Shown here piece by piece: positions 1-8,615 of a DNA stretch of 64,000 nucleotides; within the stretch, counting starts at the first letter, position 1, and each line of letters starts with the position of its first letter. Below the pieces are notes generated by a model, which searched no databases, was not told where the DNA came from, and worked only from the letters and a program-made list of their open reading frames with translations. The position numbers and the translations under genes were made by a program. The DNA comes from Agreia pratensis (GTDB taxonomy: Bacteria > Actinomycetota > Actinomycetes > Actinomycetales > Microbacteriaceae): NCBI RefSeq assembly GCF_900177685.1, contig NZ_FXAY01000001.1:930001-994000 (forward strand), in the 5' to 3' direction.

Positions 1-2
1 CG

Positions 3-281
3 GGCAATCTCGTGGCGGGCACGATCGCCCTCGTCGACCTCGTGCTCAGCCGGGGCGCATCGGGATCGGCCCGCTCCCGCTGGCACAGCGCCTGGCCACT
101 GCTCACGGGCTTCGTCGGTGGATGCCTGATCGGCGCGGCCGGGGCCGTCGCGTTCAGCGATCGCGCGTCCCTGATCCCAGCGGTACTAGCCTGCGTTCTC
201 TTCTTCGTCGTACTGTCGAGGCGTTCGAACCCGGCCCGTGAAAAACCCAGTACTGATCAGCCGAAAGAAGGACGTTCATGA
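3..281 (+). CDS. DUF1275 (YoaK-like) membrane protein, 3' end only
   Basis: The reading frame is open from the first bases of the window, so only the C-terminal part is present. It begins with Gly-Asn-Leu-Val, as in the conserved T-G-N-L-V of DUF1275/YoaK membrane proteins, followed by a basic loop (about residues 17-28) and two hydrophobic segments (about residues 29-48 and 51-68 of the visible part). The tail is short, charged and proline-containing. Its stop overlaps the next start as ATGA, so the two genes are probably translationally coupled. The function of YoaK proteins is poorly defined. The family call rests on a short segment and is moderate. Confidence 0.5.
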   Translation, partial: GNLVAGTIALVDLVLSRGASGSARSRWHSAWPLLTGFVGGCLIGAAGAVAFSDRASLIPAVLACVLFFVVLSRRSNPAREKPSTDQPKEGRS

Positions 282-1111
282 CCACTCCGCTCATCACGCT
301 CGATGTTCCCTACGGCACGGGTTCAGACCCGATGCACCTGCTCGATATCTACGAAGACCCCGACCGCACAGACGACGCGACCCGCGCGGCGATCATCCTC
401 GTGCACGGCGGCGGCTGGTTTCGCGGCGACAAAGCCAAGGAGAAGACGCTGGCCAGCTTCTTGGTCGAGGCCGGGTACCTGGTCTTCGTGCCCAATTACC
501 GCCTCGCGCCCGACCACATCTTTCCCGCAGGTCGCGAGGATGTGCTGGCGGCCGCCGAGTGGGCGCGCGCGTCTCAGCACGCCTTCGATCGCGCACGCGT
601 GGCCTTCTTCGGCGGTTCGGCCGGCGGCAATCTGGTGGTCGAGGCCGCGATAACCACCGGATGCCCCGCCGTGAGCTGGTCGGGAATCTTCGATCTCGCC
701 GGCATCATCTCGGCCACCGATGCGACGGCCGCCGAGCCGACGACGCAGGATCTCGATGCCATGCGCAGCGCCGACATCAACCAGACCGGCCGCGACGACG
801 CCTTCCTCCGCTGGGTGATCCTCCAGGAGGTCGGCGGCGACCGCTCGGCCCTCGCCGCGGCATCCACCACGCCGCGAGTGACCGAGACGACCGGGCCCGT
901 GTACCTGGCCAACTCGCTCGCCGAGTTCGTGCCGGTCTCGGATGCCGCCGCGCTGCAGAACGCACTGTCGTCGGCCGGAGTCGCGAGCACTCTGCAGCTG
1001 GTTCCCGGAACGCATCACGCCGAGGGCTACCTGCAGCAGGCATTGCACGGCTCGCTCGCATTCCTCGCCGACGCGCTGCGCCGACCAGATTCGAAGGGAT
1101 CTCCGTCATGA
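278..1111 (+). CDS. alpha/beta hydrolase (HSL/BD-FAE-like esterase)
   Basis: 277 aa, probably a cytosolic carboxylesterase. The oxyanion-hole motif HGGGW lies at residues 43-47, the nucleophile elbow G-G-S-A-G-G has Ser114, and the candidate catalytic histidine is in GTHHAEG near 246-247. HGGGW plus GxSxG is the signature of the hormone-sensitive-lipase and kynurenine-formamidase-like esterases. There is no signal peptide. The ATG overlaps the preceding stop (ATGA), and its own stop overlaps the ATG of a small ORF in the same way, so it sits in a tightly coupled four-gene run. The substrate cannot be told from sequence. Confidence 0.85.
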   Translation: MTTPLITLDVPYGTGSDPMHLLDIYEDPDRTDDATRAAIILVHGGGWFRGDKAKEKTLASFLVEAGYLVFVPNYRLAPDHIFPAGREDVLAAAEWARASQHAFDRARVAFFGGSAGGNLVVEAAITTGCPAVSWSGIFDLAGIISATDATAAEPTTQDLDAMRSADINQTGRDDAFLRWVILQEVGGDRSALAAASTTPRVTETTGPVYLANSLAEFVPVSDAAALQNALSSAGVASTLQLVPGTHHAEGYLQQALHGSLAFLADALRRPDSKGSPS

Positions 1112-1329
1112 CGACCACCGCCCACACGACGCCGTCTGCTCCGGCAGTGCAGACGCAGCGACTCGTGTCCTTCCTCGTAGATGGAGCCCGCCTGACCATC
1201 CGTCGTGTCGAGGAGTTCGACGGGTCTGGTCCGGCGGGGATAGCCGTGTCGTGGACGGTCGACGACTTGGATGCGTCTGTCGGCGACTCGACGGACCGCG
1301 GCGCTGTCGTTCATCGCGGTCCGCAGTGA
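1108..1329 (+). CDS. small protein of unknown function, 73 aa
   Basis: I do not recognise this protein. It is bracketed by an ATGA overlap with the esterase upstream and a GTGA overlap (GTG at 1326) with the MFS gene downstream, which argues that it is really translated. It has a Thr/Ala/Pro-rich start, a short stretch VSFLVDGARLTIRRVEEF that could form a beta hairpin, and an acidic stretch DDLDASVGDSTD. It has no membrane segment or signal peptide. It could be a decayed gene kept for translational coupling. Confidence 0.45.
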   Translation: MTTTAHTTPSAPAVQTQRLVSFLVDGARLTIRRVEEFDGSGPAGIAVSWTVDDLDASVGDSTDRGAVVHRGPQ

Positions 1330-3029
1330 GCGTCGGGACAGCAGCATCCAGACCGCCCGGGCCCCTGGCGCCGCTCGCCGTCACCATCTTCCGGTGGCTC
1401 TGGATCGCCGACGTCGTCAGCAACATCGGCGGCTGGATGCAAACGGTCGGCGCGCAGTGGTTTCTCGTCGAAGACCACGCCTCGCCCGCCGTCATCGCTC
1501 TCGTCTCGACCGCCTCAGCGGCACCCGTTCTTCTGTTCGGCATCCCGGCCGGCGTGCTCGGCGAATTCGCGAACAAGCGGCACCTGCTCATCGGCGTGCA
1601 ATCGGCCCAGGCGCTGGTGGCCGCGGGGCTCGCCGTGCTCACCGCCATCGGGGCGATGACACCGACCTTGCTGTTGGCCTTCACCTTTGCGCTCGGCGTC
1701 GCGTCGGCCGTGCAGCTGCCCGCCTATCAGGCATTCGTTCCCGGCGTCGTTCCAAAGCCGCTCATCGGCGAGGCCGCATCGCTCTCGTCGATCGGTGTCA
1801 ACGTCGCCCGAGCCATCGGACCGGCGATCGCCGGCGTCGTGATCGGCTCCTGGGGCATCCCCTTCGTCTTCGCTCTCAACGCGCTGAGCTTCGCCGGCCT
1901 GCTTCTCGTGCTGATTCTGTTCAAGGGCTACAAACAGCCGACCGCCGACCGGGAGCCGTTCATGTCGGCGACCCGAGCGGGCCTGCGTTACGTGCTGCAC
2001 GCCGCCGTCGTTCGGCGCATCTACTTTCAGCTGCTCATCTTCATCGTGCCGGCCAACGCACTCTGGGCTCTGCTGCCGGTGCTTGCCAGCAGCCGACTGT
2101 CGCTCGACTCCAACGGCTACGGAATCCTGCTCGCGGCTCTGGGCGTAGGGTCGATCGGCGGCGCTTTCATCATTCCCAAAGCGCGCGCTGCTCTGGGAAC
2201 CAACCGGCTCATCGTCGTGACGAGCGCCGCCTACGGCATCGGAATCGCAGCGACCGCGCTGTCGCAGGCACTGTGGATCACCCTGCCGGTGCTCGTTCTC
2301 GTCGGCCTGTCGTGGATCGGCGTGATCGCCACCCTGAACGGCACGGTTCAGGCGTTCCTGCCCGGATGGGTGCGCACGCGGGGCCTCTCGGTCTATCAAC
2401 TGGTGCTCTTCGGCGGAACGGCATTCGGCGCGGCGATCATCGGCGCTCTCGGAGGGATCTTCGGCACCGCTCACACCATGGCCGTCGCGGGAATCGTCGT
2501 GGTCGTCGGCGCAGCCATGCTGCTCATCTGGCCTCTGCATCCCACCGCCGACAAGAGCCGTGCCGCATTGCCCATGCCTCTCACCGATGTGCCGCCGGTC
2601 GCCACGCCTCTGCCGGGTGATGACGACGCGAATCCCGACGATGCGGCTGCCGCCGCGGATGTAACCGCCACTCCGGCCGTCAATCACGAACTCGACCCGG
2701 CCGGCGCCACGCTCGTCATCGTGCGCTACGAGATCGCAGACCGCGATCGAGCGGCGTTCCTCTCCGCGATGCGCACGCTCGAGCAGAGCAGGCGCCGCAC
2801 CGGAGCCCGCTCGTGGGATGTCTACGACGACCGCGAGCGCCCTGGCTTCCTCGTCGAGGCATTCCACGTCGGCTCGTGGCAAGAGCACCTCAGCCAGCAC
2901 CACAACCGCACCACCGGCTACGACACCGAAATCGTCGAGGCGGCACGCACACTCTCCGCCTCGCCCCCGACGGTCGAGCACCTCGTCTCGGCCGCCCTCC
3001 CGCACCACCCTCACACCACGACTAAGTAA
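1326..3029 (+). CDS. MFS exporter of the EntS/MFS_3 type with C-terminal ABM-like domain
   Basis: 567 aa from GTG 1326, chosen because it overlaps the preceding stop (GTGA). About the first 415 residues form a 12-helix major facilitator of the enterobactin-exporter type (early motif NIGGWMQTVGAQW). After an acidic/Ala linker (about 420-455) comes a soluble domain of about 100 residues (IVRYEIADRDRAAFLSAM, then FLVEAFHVGSWQEHL). It resembles the antibiotic-biosynthesis-monooxygenase-like tail found in the MFS_3 family. Such proteins export drugs or siderophores. Nothing nearby names the substrate. The run ends 10 bases before the next ATG. Confidence 0.85.
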   Translation: MSVGTAASRPPGPLAPLAVTIFRWLWIADVVSNIGGWMQTVGAQWFLVEDHASPAVIALVSTASAAPVLLFGIPAGVLGEFANKRHLLIGVQSAQALVAAGLAVLTAIGAMTPTLLLAFTFALGVASAVQLPAYQAFVPGVVPKPLIGEAASLSSIGVNVARAIGPAIAGVVIGSWGIPFVFALNALSFAGLLLVLILFKGYKQPTADREPFMSATRAGLRYVLHAAVVRRIYFQLLIFIVPANALWALLPVLASSRLSLDSNGYGILLAALGVGSIGGAFIIPKARAALGTNRLIVVTSAAYGIGIAATALSQALWITLPVLVLVGLSWIGVIATLNGTVQAFLPGWVRTRGLSVYQLVLFGGTAFGAAIIGALGGIFGTAHTMAVAGIVVVVGAAMLLIWPLHPTADKSRAALPMPLTDVPPVATPLPGDDDANPDDAAAAADVTATPAVNHELDPAGATLVIVRYEIADRDRAAFLSAMRTLEQSRRRTGARSWDVYDDRERPGFLVEAFHVGSWQEHLSQHHNRTTGYDTEIVEAARTLSASPPTVEHLVSAALPHHPHTTTK

Positions 3030-3039
3030 GGAACACACC

Positions 3040-3756
3040 ATGGCAACCACACCCACCATCGTTCTCGTGCACGGCGCCTTCGCCGACGCCGGCAGCTGGG
3101 CACCCGTCACACTCGAACTGCTGAACCAGGGCTACACCGTCCTGGTTCCCCCGGTCTTCAACCGCAGCCTCATCGGCGACTCCGCCTACATCAGGTCGTT
3201 CGTCGAGCAGATCGACGGACCGGTGATTCTCGCGGGACACTCCTACGGCGGAGCCGTGATCACCGTCGCCGGCGTCGCCGAGAACGTGGTCGGCCTCGTG
3301 TATGTGTCGGGCTACGCACTCGATGAGGGAGAGAGTCTCGGCCAGCTGCAGGGCGGCTTCCCCGACTCCGAGCTCGCTGCGAACCTCGTGTACTCGCCCT
3401 ACCCCATCGAGGGCGCGGAGCCGGGAACGGACGTCTCGGTGAAGATCGACGCCTTCCCCGAGGTCTTCGCGGCCGGGGTTCCTGAAGACACCGCACGCAT
3501 GCTCGCAGTAGGCCAGCGCCCGCTCGCGGCCGTCGCGTTCTCCGAGGCCGCCCCCGTCGCCGCCTGGAAGACGAAGCCCAGCTGGGGCATCGTCTCGAGC
3601 GCCGATCACACCATCAACCCCGATGTCGAGCGCTTCGGCTACAAGCGAGCCGGCGCCCGAAAGGTCATCGAGCTCGATGCGCCGCACCTCGTGATGCAGA
3701 CCAACCCCTCCGAGGTCGCGAAGTTCATCACCGACGCCATCGACGAACTGGGCTAG
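3040..3756 (+). CDS. alpha/beta hydrolase (EstC-like esterase)
   Basis: 238 aa. The ATG follows a TAAGGA Shine-Dalgarno-like sequence that overlaps the MFS stop region. It has the oxyanion motif LVHGAFADAGSW (residues 9-20), the nucleophile elbow GHSYGG with Ser68, and the catalytic histidine in DAPHLV (His216). This is the compact EstC/salicylate-esterase-like branch often annotated simply as alpha/beta fold hydrolase. It is the last gene of the first run. The 248 bases downstream hold only the palindromic element at 3790-3912 and the deoR promoter. The substrate is unknown. Confidence 0.85.
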   Translation: MATTPTIVLVHGAFADAGSWAPVTLELLNQGYTVLVPPVFNRSLIGDSAYIRSFVEQIDGPVILAGHSYGGAVITVAGVAENVVGLVYVSGYALDEGESLGQLQGGFPDSELAANLVYSPYPIEGAEPGTDVSVKIDAFPEVFAAGVPEDTARMLAVGQRPLAAVAFSEAAPVAAWKTKPSWGIVSSADHTINPDVERFGYKRAGARKVIELDAPHLVMQTNPSEVAKFITDAIDELG

Positions 3757-3789
3757 TCCTCGAGGCGAGGCCGCTGCGCATCCACACCA

Positions 3790-3912
3790 CTTGGCGGTAA
3801 TCGACCCACACCTCGGCGTTGAGGTCGATTACTGCCATCTGCGTTCCGGCGCACGAGGCCCACCTGTCGCAGATCGACCTACCGAGCGACTTTTGGGTCG
3901 ATATGCGCCAAG
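3790..3912. repeat. 123-bp imperfect long palindrome
   Basis: Read from either end, the sequence starts CTTGGCG-N3-ATCGACCCA, then TCG, then AGGTCGAT at matching spacings. It is therefore two diverged copies of one about 45-base unit facing each other. The outer arms 3790-3807 and 3895-3912 match at 15 of 18 positions. An internal inverted repeat 3793-3806/3823-3836 matches at 13 of 14. It could act as a terminator for the hydrolase or be a small mobile palindrome. Confidence 0.6.
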
Positions 3913-3942
3913 CCGAGGGCGGTGCACCCCCGGGATCGATGG

Positions 3943-3970
3943 TTGGCACATCCGCCGTGTTACTTTATGT
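3943..3970 (+). promoter_or_regulatory. candidate promoter of the deoR gene
   Basis: TTGGCA (3943-3948) and TTATGT (3965-3970) are separated by 16 bases and lie 34 bases before the ATG. The match to a sigma-70-type promoter is reasonable but unproven. Confidence 0.3.
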
Positions 3971-4004
3971 GAGTTCCAAGCTCCAGCTCACACGGAAGGC
4001 AACT

Positions 4005-4766
4005 ATGGCGACCACGCGCAGTTTCGGCGCCGAGGCTCGCCGCGACGCGCTTCTCGCCACGCTCAGGGCTGAGGGCGGCGTGCGCCTCGAGGCCGCGGCC
4101 CAGCAGCTCGGCGTGAGCGTCATGACCGTGCGGCGCGACCTCGACGAGCTGGATGCGGCGGGCCTGGCAAGACGGGTGCGCGGCGGCGCCGTGCCCGCGA
4201 TCAGCGCGCGGCCGTTCAGTGAGCGCCGAAGCGCCGGGCGCGCAGCAAAGACGCGCATCGCTGAGAAGGCCTCCTCTCTCCTCCCCGGCGCGGGGTCCAT
4301 CGCGGTCGACGCATCCACCACCGCCGGAGGCCTTGCCGCCCATCTCGCGCCGACCGGCCCGCTGACCATCGCGACCAACAGCTACGAGAACTTCGCCGCA
4401 CTCAACGCGAACAAAGACCTCTCGCCGGTTCTCGTCGGGGGCGAGCTCGATGACCGCACGGGCAGTTTCGTGGGACTCATCGCCTGCCAAGCCGCCCAAG
4501 CCATGCTCTACAGCAGATTCTTCGCCTCGGCCTACTCGCTCGATGCAGACAACGGCAGCTCCGAAGTATCGCTCGCCGAGAGCCAGGTGAAGCGCGCTTT
4601 CGCGGAGCGCGCTCGCGAGATCGTTCTGCTGGTCGACTCGTCGAAGCTGGGCCAACAGGCCCTCGCCGTGGGCTTCGCGTGGAGCGAGATCGGAATCCTC
4701 GTGACGGAGCTCGACCCGTCCGACGCGGCTCTCGACCCCTACAGGGATCTCGTAGAACTCCTCTGA
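4005..4766 (+). CDS. DeoR/GlpR-family transcriptional regulator, probably of L-rhamnose catabolism
   Basis: 253 aa. The ATG at 4005 follows GGAAGG and begins the canonical N-terminal winged helix: R-x-A-L-L-A-T-L-R, then GVSVMTVRRDLDELDAAGLARRVRGGA (about residues 35-61). The C-terminal DeoRC sugar-phosphate-sensing domain carries the usual ASTTAGGLA and LVDSSKLGQ motifs. It lies just upstream of, and in line with, the rhaEW and rhaB genes, so it most likely responds to a rhamnose-pathway intermediate. The AT-rich palindrome at 4890-4921 before rhaEW is a plausible site. The effector is inferred from context only. Confidence 0.85.
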   Translation: MATTRSFGAEARRDALLATLRAEGGVRLEAAAQQLGVSVMTVRRDLDELDAAGLARRVRGGAVPAISARPFSERRSAGRAAKTRIAEKASSLLPGAGSIAVDASTTAGGLAAHLAPTGPLTIATNSYENFAALNANKDLSPVLVGGELDDRTGSFVGLIACQAAQAMLYSRFFASAYSLDADNGSSEVSLAESQVKRAFAERAREIVLLVDSSKLGQQALAVGFAWSEIGILVTELDPSDAALDPYRDLVELL

Positions 4767-4786
4767 CCCGCCCACTCCCCTTCGCC

Positions 4787-4857
4787 GATGAGGAAATACC
4801 TGCGACTCGCCGTCTCCGACGCAGTCACGTGCGGGGTGTCGCGCATTTTTCCTCATC
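4787..4857. repeat. 71-bp palindromic intergenic element
   Basis: Perfect 10-base arms GATGAGGAAA (4787-4796) and TTTCCTCATC (4848-4857) flank about 50 bases that contain CACGTG-CGGGG. It follows the deoR stop by 20 bases and may terminate that transcript. It shares its arm style and the internal CACGTG with the element at 12851-12931. Confidence 0.55.
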
Positions 4858-4877
4858 CGCGAGGGAGAAAGTCGGCG

Positions 4878-4921
4878 TTGTGCTCTCGCGTTAGATTTTG
4901 TAACATATAACAAAACGCAAC
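4878..4921 (+). promoter_or_regulatory. rhaEW promoter with AT-rich palindromic operator
   Basis: TTGTGC (4878-4883) and TAACAT (4901-4906), 17 bases apart, form a plausible promoter. Overlapping the -10 is the inverted repeat GTTNNNTTTTGT (4890-4901) / ACAAAANNNAAC (4910-4921) with an 8-base centre. It stands out against the GC-rich background and is the best candidate binding site for the adjacent DeoR protein. Confidence 0.45.
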
Positions 4922-4943
4922 ATACCCGTGCATTGGAGCGCCC

Positions 4944-6992
4944 ATGACTTCCCTCGAGACCCCCGCCGCCGCCGCCGAGCTCATCGCCCGCTCCAATCGT
5001 CTCGGACAAGATCCGAAGAACACCAACTACGCCGGAGGAAACACCTCGGCCAAGGGCGTCGCCACCGACCCGGTCACCGGCGAAGACGTCGAGCTGATGT
5101 GGGTCAAGGGATCAGGTGGCGACCTGGGCACACTCACCGAATCGGGGCTCGCCGTTCTGCGCGTCGACCGCCTGCGCTCGCTCGTCAACGTCTACCCGGG
5201 TGTCGACCGCGAAGACGAGATGGTCGCGGCCTTCGACTACACCCTATTCGGCAAGGGCGGCGCGGCCCCCTCGATCGACACGGCCATGCACGGCCTCGTC
5301 GACGCGGCGCACGTCGACCACCTGCACCCCGACTCCGGTATCGCCATCGCGACCGCCTCCGACGGCGAGGCCCTCACCACGACGATCTTCGGCGACAAGG
5401 TCGTGTGGGTTCCGTGGCGTCGCCCCGGCTTCCAGCTCGGCCTCGACATCGCCGAGATCAAGGCGCAGAACCCGGATGCGATCGGCTGCATCCTGGGCGG
5501 CCACGGCATCACCGCGTGGGGCGATACGAGCGACGAGACCGAGGCGAACAGCCTCTGGATCATCGACACCGCCGCCGCCTACATAGCGGAGCACGGAAAG
5601 GCGGAACCCTTCGGCCCCGCCCGCGACGGCTTCGGCGCACTCGACAAGGAGGCTCGCCGAGCGAAGGCCGCCGCACTCGGTGCCACTCTTCGCGGTCTCG
5701 CCTCGACCGACGCCCCGAAGGTCGGCAGCTTCACCGATGCCGACGTCGTGCTCGACTTCCTCGCCTCGTCCGAAGCGCCGCGCCTCGCGACCCTCGGCAC
5801 CAGCTGCCCCGACCACTTTCTGCGCACCAAGGTGAAGCCGCTGATCCTCGATCTGCCGGCCGACGCATCCATCGACGAGTCGATCGCACGGCTCGTCGAG
5901 CTGCACGCCGAGTACCGCGCCGACTACCAGGCCTATTACGACCGGCACGCCACGGCCGACTCCCCCGCGATCCGCGGCGCCGACCCGGCGATCGTGCTCG
6001 TTCCGGGCGTGGGCATGTTCAGCTACGGCGCGAACAAGCAGACCGCCCGCGTCGCCGGCGAGTTCTACATCAATGCCATCAACGTGATGCGCGGCGCCGA
6101 GTCGCTCTCCACCTACTCCCCCATCGAGGAGAGCGAGAAGTTCAACATCGAGTACTGGGCACTTGAAGAGGCCAAGCTGCAGCGGCTGCCCAAGCCGAAG
6201 TCGCACGCCACCCGGGTCGCGCTCGTCACGGGTGCGGCATCTGGAATCGGCAAGGCCATCGCGACCCGCCTCGTCAAAGACGGCGCGTGCGTCGTGATCG
6301 CCGACCTCGACCTCGAAAAGGCTCAGGATGCCGCCGCGCAGCTCGGATCGACCGACGTCGCCATCGGCGTGCAGGCCAACGTGACCAGCGCAGACGAGAT
6401 CCAAACCGCGATCGACGCAGCCGTGCTCGCGTTCGGCGGACTCGATCTCGTGGTCAACAATGCCGGCCTCTCGTTGTCGAAGCCCCTGCTCGACACGACC
6501 GAGGGCGACTGGGATCTGCAGCACAACGTCATGGCCAAGGGGTCGTTCCTCGTGTCGAAGGCGGCCGCGAAGGTGCTCATCGATCAGAAGATGGGCGGCG
6601 ACATCATCTACATCTCGTCGAAGAACTCGGTCTTCGCCGGCCCCAACAACATCGCGTACTCAGCAACGAAGGCCGACCAGGCGCACCAGGTGCGTCTGCT
6701 CGCCGTCGAGCTCGGCGAACACGGAGTGAAGGTCAACGGCATCAACCCCGACGGCGTCGTGCGCGGCTCGGGCATCTTCTCGGGCGGATGGGGAGCCAAG
6801 CGCGCCGCCGTCTACGGCGTGCCCGAAGAAGAGCTGGGCGCCTACTACGCCAAGCGCACGATCCTGGGCCGCGAGGTTCTTCCCGAGAACGTCGCCAACG
6901 CGGTTGCGGTGCTCACGGGAGAAGATCTCACGCACACCACCGGCCTGCACATTCCTGTCGATGCGGGCGTCGCGGCGGCCTTCCTGCGATGA
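4944..6992 (+). CDS. rhaEW: bifunctional rhamnulose-1-phosphate aldolase / L-lactaldehyde dehydrogenase (RhaE-RhaW fusion)
   Basis: 682 aa, the usual size of this fusion. Residues about 1-410 are a class II (zinc) aldolase/adducin-like domain, with HVDHLHPD near 125 and GGHGI near 188 as likely metal and active-site motifs. Residues about 425-682 are a short-chain dehydrogenase with the nucleotide site TGAASGIG near 428-435, NNAG in the middle and the catalytic YSATK at about 572-576. It splits L-rhamnulose-1-phosphate into DHAP and L-lactaldehyde and oxidises the latter toward L-lactate. GGAG precedes the ATG. The repeat at 7011-7117 separates it from rhaB. Rhamnose isomerase is not in this window. 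Confidence 0.9.
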   Translation: MTSLETPAAAAELIARSNRLGQDPKNTNYAGGNTSAKGVATDPVTGEDVELMWVKGSGGDLGTLTESGLAVLRVDRLRSLVNVYPGVDREDEMVAAFDYTLFGKGGAAPSIDTAMHGLVDAAHVDHLHPDSGIAIATASDGEALTTTIFGDKVVWVPWRRPGFQLGLDIAEIKAQNPDAIGCILGGHGITAWGDTSDETEANSLWIIDTAAAYIAEHGKAEPFGPARDGFGALDKEARRAKAAALGATLRGLASTDAPKVGSFTDADVVLDFLASSEAPRLATLGTSCPDHFLRTKVKPLILDLPADASIDESIARLVELHAEYRADYQAYYDRHATADSPAIRGADPAIVLVPGVGMFSYGANKQTARVAGEFYINAINVMRGAESLSTYSPIEESEKFNIEYWALEEAKLQRLPKPKSHATRVALVTGAASGIGKAIATRLVKDGACVVIADLDLEKAQDAAAQLGSTDVAIGVQANVTSADEIQTAIDAAVLAFGGLDLVVNNAGLSLSKPLLDTTEGDWDLQHNVMAKGSFLVSKAAAKVLIDQKMGGDIIYISSKNSVFAGPNNIAYSATKADQAHQVRLLAVELGEHGVKVNGINPDGVVRGSGIFSGGWGAKRAAVYGVPEEELGAYYAKRTILGREVLPENVANAVAVLTGEDLTHTTGLHIPVDAGVAAAFLR

Positions 6993-7010
6993 TGCTCTGC
7001 ATGACGAGCT

Positions 7011-7117
7011 GCGCTGATCGAGTAGCCGCGCGAGGAACGAGCCGGCGTATCGAGATCACCTCCCGGTGGTCTCGATACGCTTCGGCCGCAGGCGGCCTCG
7101 GGCTACTCGACCAGCGC
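7011..7117. repeat. nested palindromic repeat, full copy (family GCGCTGGTCGAGTAG)
   Basis: Outer arms GCGCTGATCGAGTAG and CTACTCGACCAGCGC enclose inner arms around GTATCGAGATCACC/GGTGGTCTCGATAC. The right half carries the interior CTTCGGCCGCAGGCGG. It sits in the 142-base gap between rhaEW and rhaB, where it could fold into a strong hairpin and make rhaB expression lower than or independent of rhaEW. Confidence 0.85.
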
Positions 7118-7134
7118 ACGGCGGCGGTCTCCGC

Positions 7135-8571
7135 ATGACCGCCGCCGTCGCCGCCGTCGACCTCGGCGCCACCAGCGGCCGGGTCATGCTGGGCTTCGTG
7201 TCGCACAATGAACTCAGCCTGCGACCGGTCGCACGGTTTCCGAACACGCCCGTTGCCACGATCGACGGACTGCACTGGAACATCCTCGAGCTCTACCGCA
7301 ACGTCGTCTCGGGCCTCGGTGCCGCCGTGCGCGAGGAGCCGTCGCTCAGGAGCATCGCCGTCGACTCGTGGGCCGTGGACTACGCCCTGATAACCGGCAA
7401 CCGCATGCTCGGAAACCCATACCACTACCGAGACCAGCGCACCGCGGCCGGCGTCGAGAAGACGAGCGCTCTGGTGTCGGCAACCGAGCTCTACGCCGCG
7501 AACGGTCTGCAATTCCTGCCCTTCAACACGCTGTACCAATTCGCAGCGGATGCCGTGGCCGGCTCGCTCGATCAGGCCGAGACCGCGCTGCTCATTCCCG
7601 ACCTCATCAACTTCTGGCTCACGGGCGCCGCTCGTGCTGAGAAGACGAATGCGTCGACCACGGGGCTGCTGAATGTGCACACCCGCGAATGGGATGACGC
7701 GCTCATCGAGCGGCTCGGTCTGCCTCGCGGACTCTTTCCCGAGCTGGTCGAGGCGGGCACGCCGATCGGCACCCTGCTGCCGGCCGTCGCATCCGAGATC
7801 GGCCTGTCGAACCAGGCCGCCCTGTCTCTGACCGTGACGGCCGTCGGGTCGCACGACACCGCATCCGCCGTCGTCGCCGTGCCCGCGACGGGCGACGACT
7901 TCGCCTATATCTCGAGCGGAACCTGGTCGCTGGTCGGGGTCGAGTTGCCGAGCGCCGTGGTGAGCGAGGCGAGCCGGCTGGCCAACTTCACCAACGAGGG
8001 CGGCGTCGACGGCCGCGTGCGCTACCTCAGCAACGTCATGGGTTTGTGGCTGCTGAGCGAATCGGTGCGCACGTGGGAGAAGTCGAGCGGAGCTGCGATC
8101 GACCTGCCCCCTCTCATCAGCGAGGCCGCCGCGGTCACCACCCCGGTCGCCGTCTTCGACGCCGACGACCCGCGCTTTCTGGCGCCCGGTGATCTTCCGT
8201 CGCGCATCGTCGACTGGTGCGCCTCGAACGATGTGGATGCTCCACGAACCAGAGCGGAGTTCGTTCGGTCGATCATCGAGAGTCTTGCTCACGCCTACGC
8301 GACGAAGATCGAGCAGCTCACCGAGCTGTCGGGCCGCAGTATCCGCACGATTCACATCGTGGGCGGCGGATCGCTCAACGCCCTGCTCTGCCAGCTCACG
8401 GCCGACCGCACGGGTCGCACGGTTCTTGCCGGCCCTGTCGAGGCGACCGCCATCGGCAACGTGCTCATCCAGGCCCGCGCCCAGGGTCTCGTGACCGGAT
8501 CGCTCGAGAGCCTGCGTGCTCTCGTCGCTCAGGCATTTGCGCCGGTCGTCTACGAGCCGCGTTCGCGCTAG
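7135..8571 (+). CDS. rhaB: rhamnulokinase (FGGY family)
   Basis: 478 aa. It phosphorylates L-rhamnulose to rhamnulose-1-phosphate in the cytosol. The N-terminal ATP-site motif AVDLGATSGRVMLG (about residues 7-20) is typical of RhaB, as are SWAVDY, the substrate-loop motif NASTTGL in the first half, and the second-domain motif HIVGGGSLNALLCQLTAD. The ATG at 7135 follows the repeat directly. A longer frame upstream would run through repeat sequence and is rejected. It completes the deoR-rhaEW-rhaB cluster. Confidence 0.93.
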   Translation: MTAAVAAVDLGATSGRVMLGFVSHNELSLRPVARFPNTPVATIDGLHWNILELYRNVVSGLGAAVREEPSLRSIAVDSWAVDYALITGNRMLGNPYHYRDQRTAAGVEKTSALVSATELYAANGLQFLPFNTLYQFAADAVAGSLDQAETALLIPDLINFWLTGAARAEKTNASTTGLLNVHTREWDDALIERLGLPRGLFPELVEAGTPIGTLLPAVASEIGLSNQAALSLTVTAVGSHDTASAVVAVPATGDDFAYISSGTWSLVGVELPSAVVSEASRLANFTNEGGVDGRVRYLSNVMGLWLLSESVRTWEKSSGAAIDLPPLISEAAAVTTPVAVFDADDPRFLAPGDLPSRIVDWCASNDVDAPRTRAEFVRSIIESLAHAYATKIEQLTELSGRSIRTIHIVGGGSLNALLCQLTADRTGRTVLAGPVEATAIGNVLIQARAQGLVTGSLESLRALVAQAFAPVVYEPRSR

Positions 8572-8615
8572 GTCTTCCGCCGACCGAGCGCGTGCCGACC
8601 CCGTAACCTGTCGCT

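Noticed and set aside
1515-3110. 531-codon minus-strand frame opposite the MFS gene
   Set aside because: Antisense shadow of a gene with clear membrane helices and a conserved C-terminal domain; no ribosome-binding site, and composition atypical of protein.
5244-6524. 426-codon minus-strand frame opposite rhaEW
   Set aside because: Antisense shadow; the plus strand carries complete aldolase and dehydrogenase motifs.
7066-7134. Extended start of rhaB
   Set aside because: The extension is repeat sequence; ATG 7135 starts exactly at the FGGY N-terminal strand.
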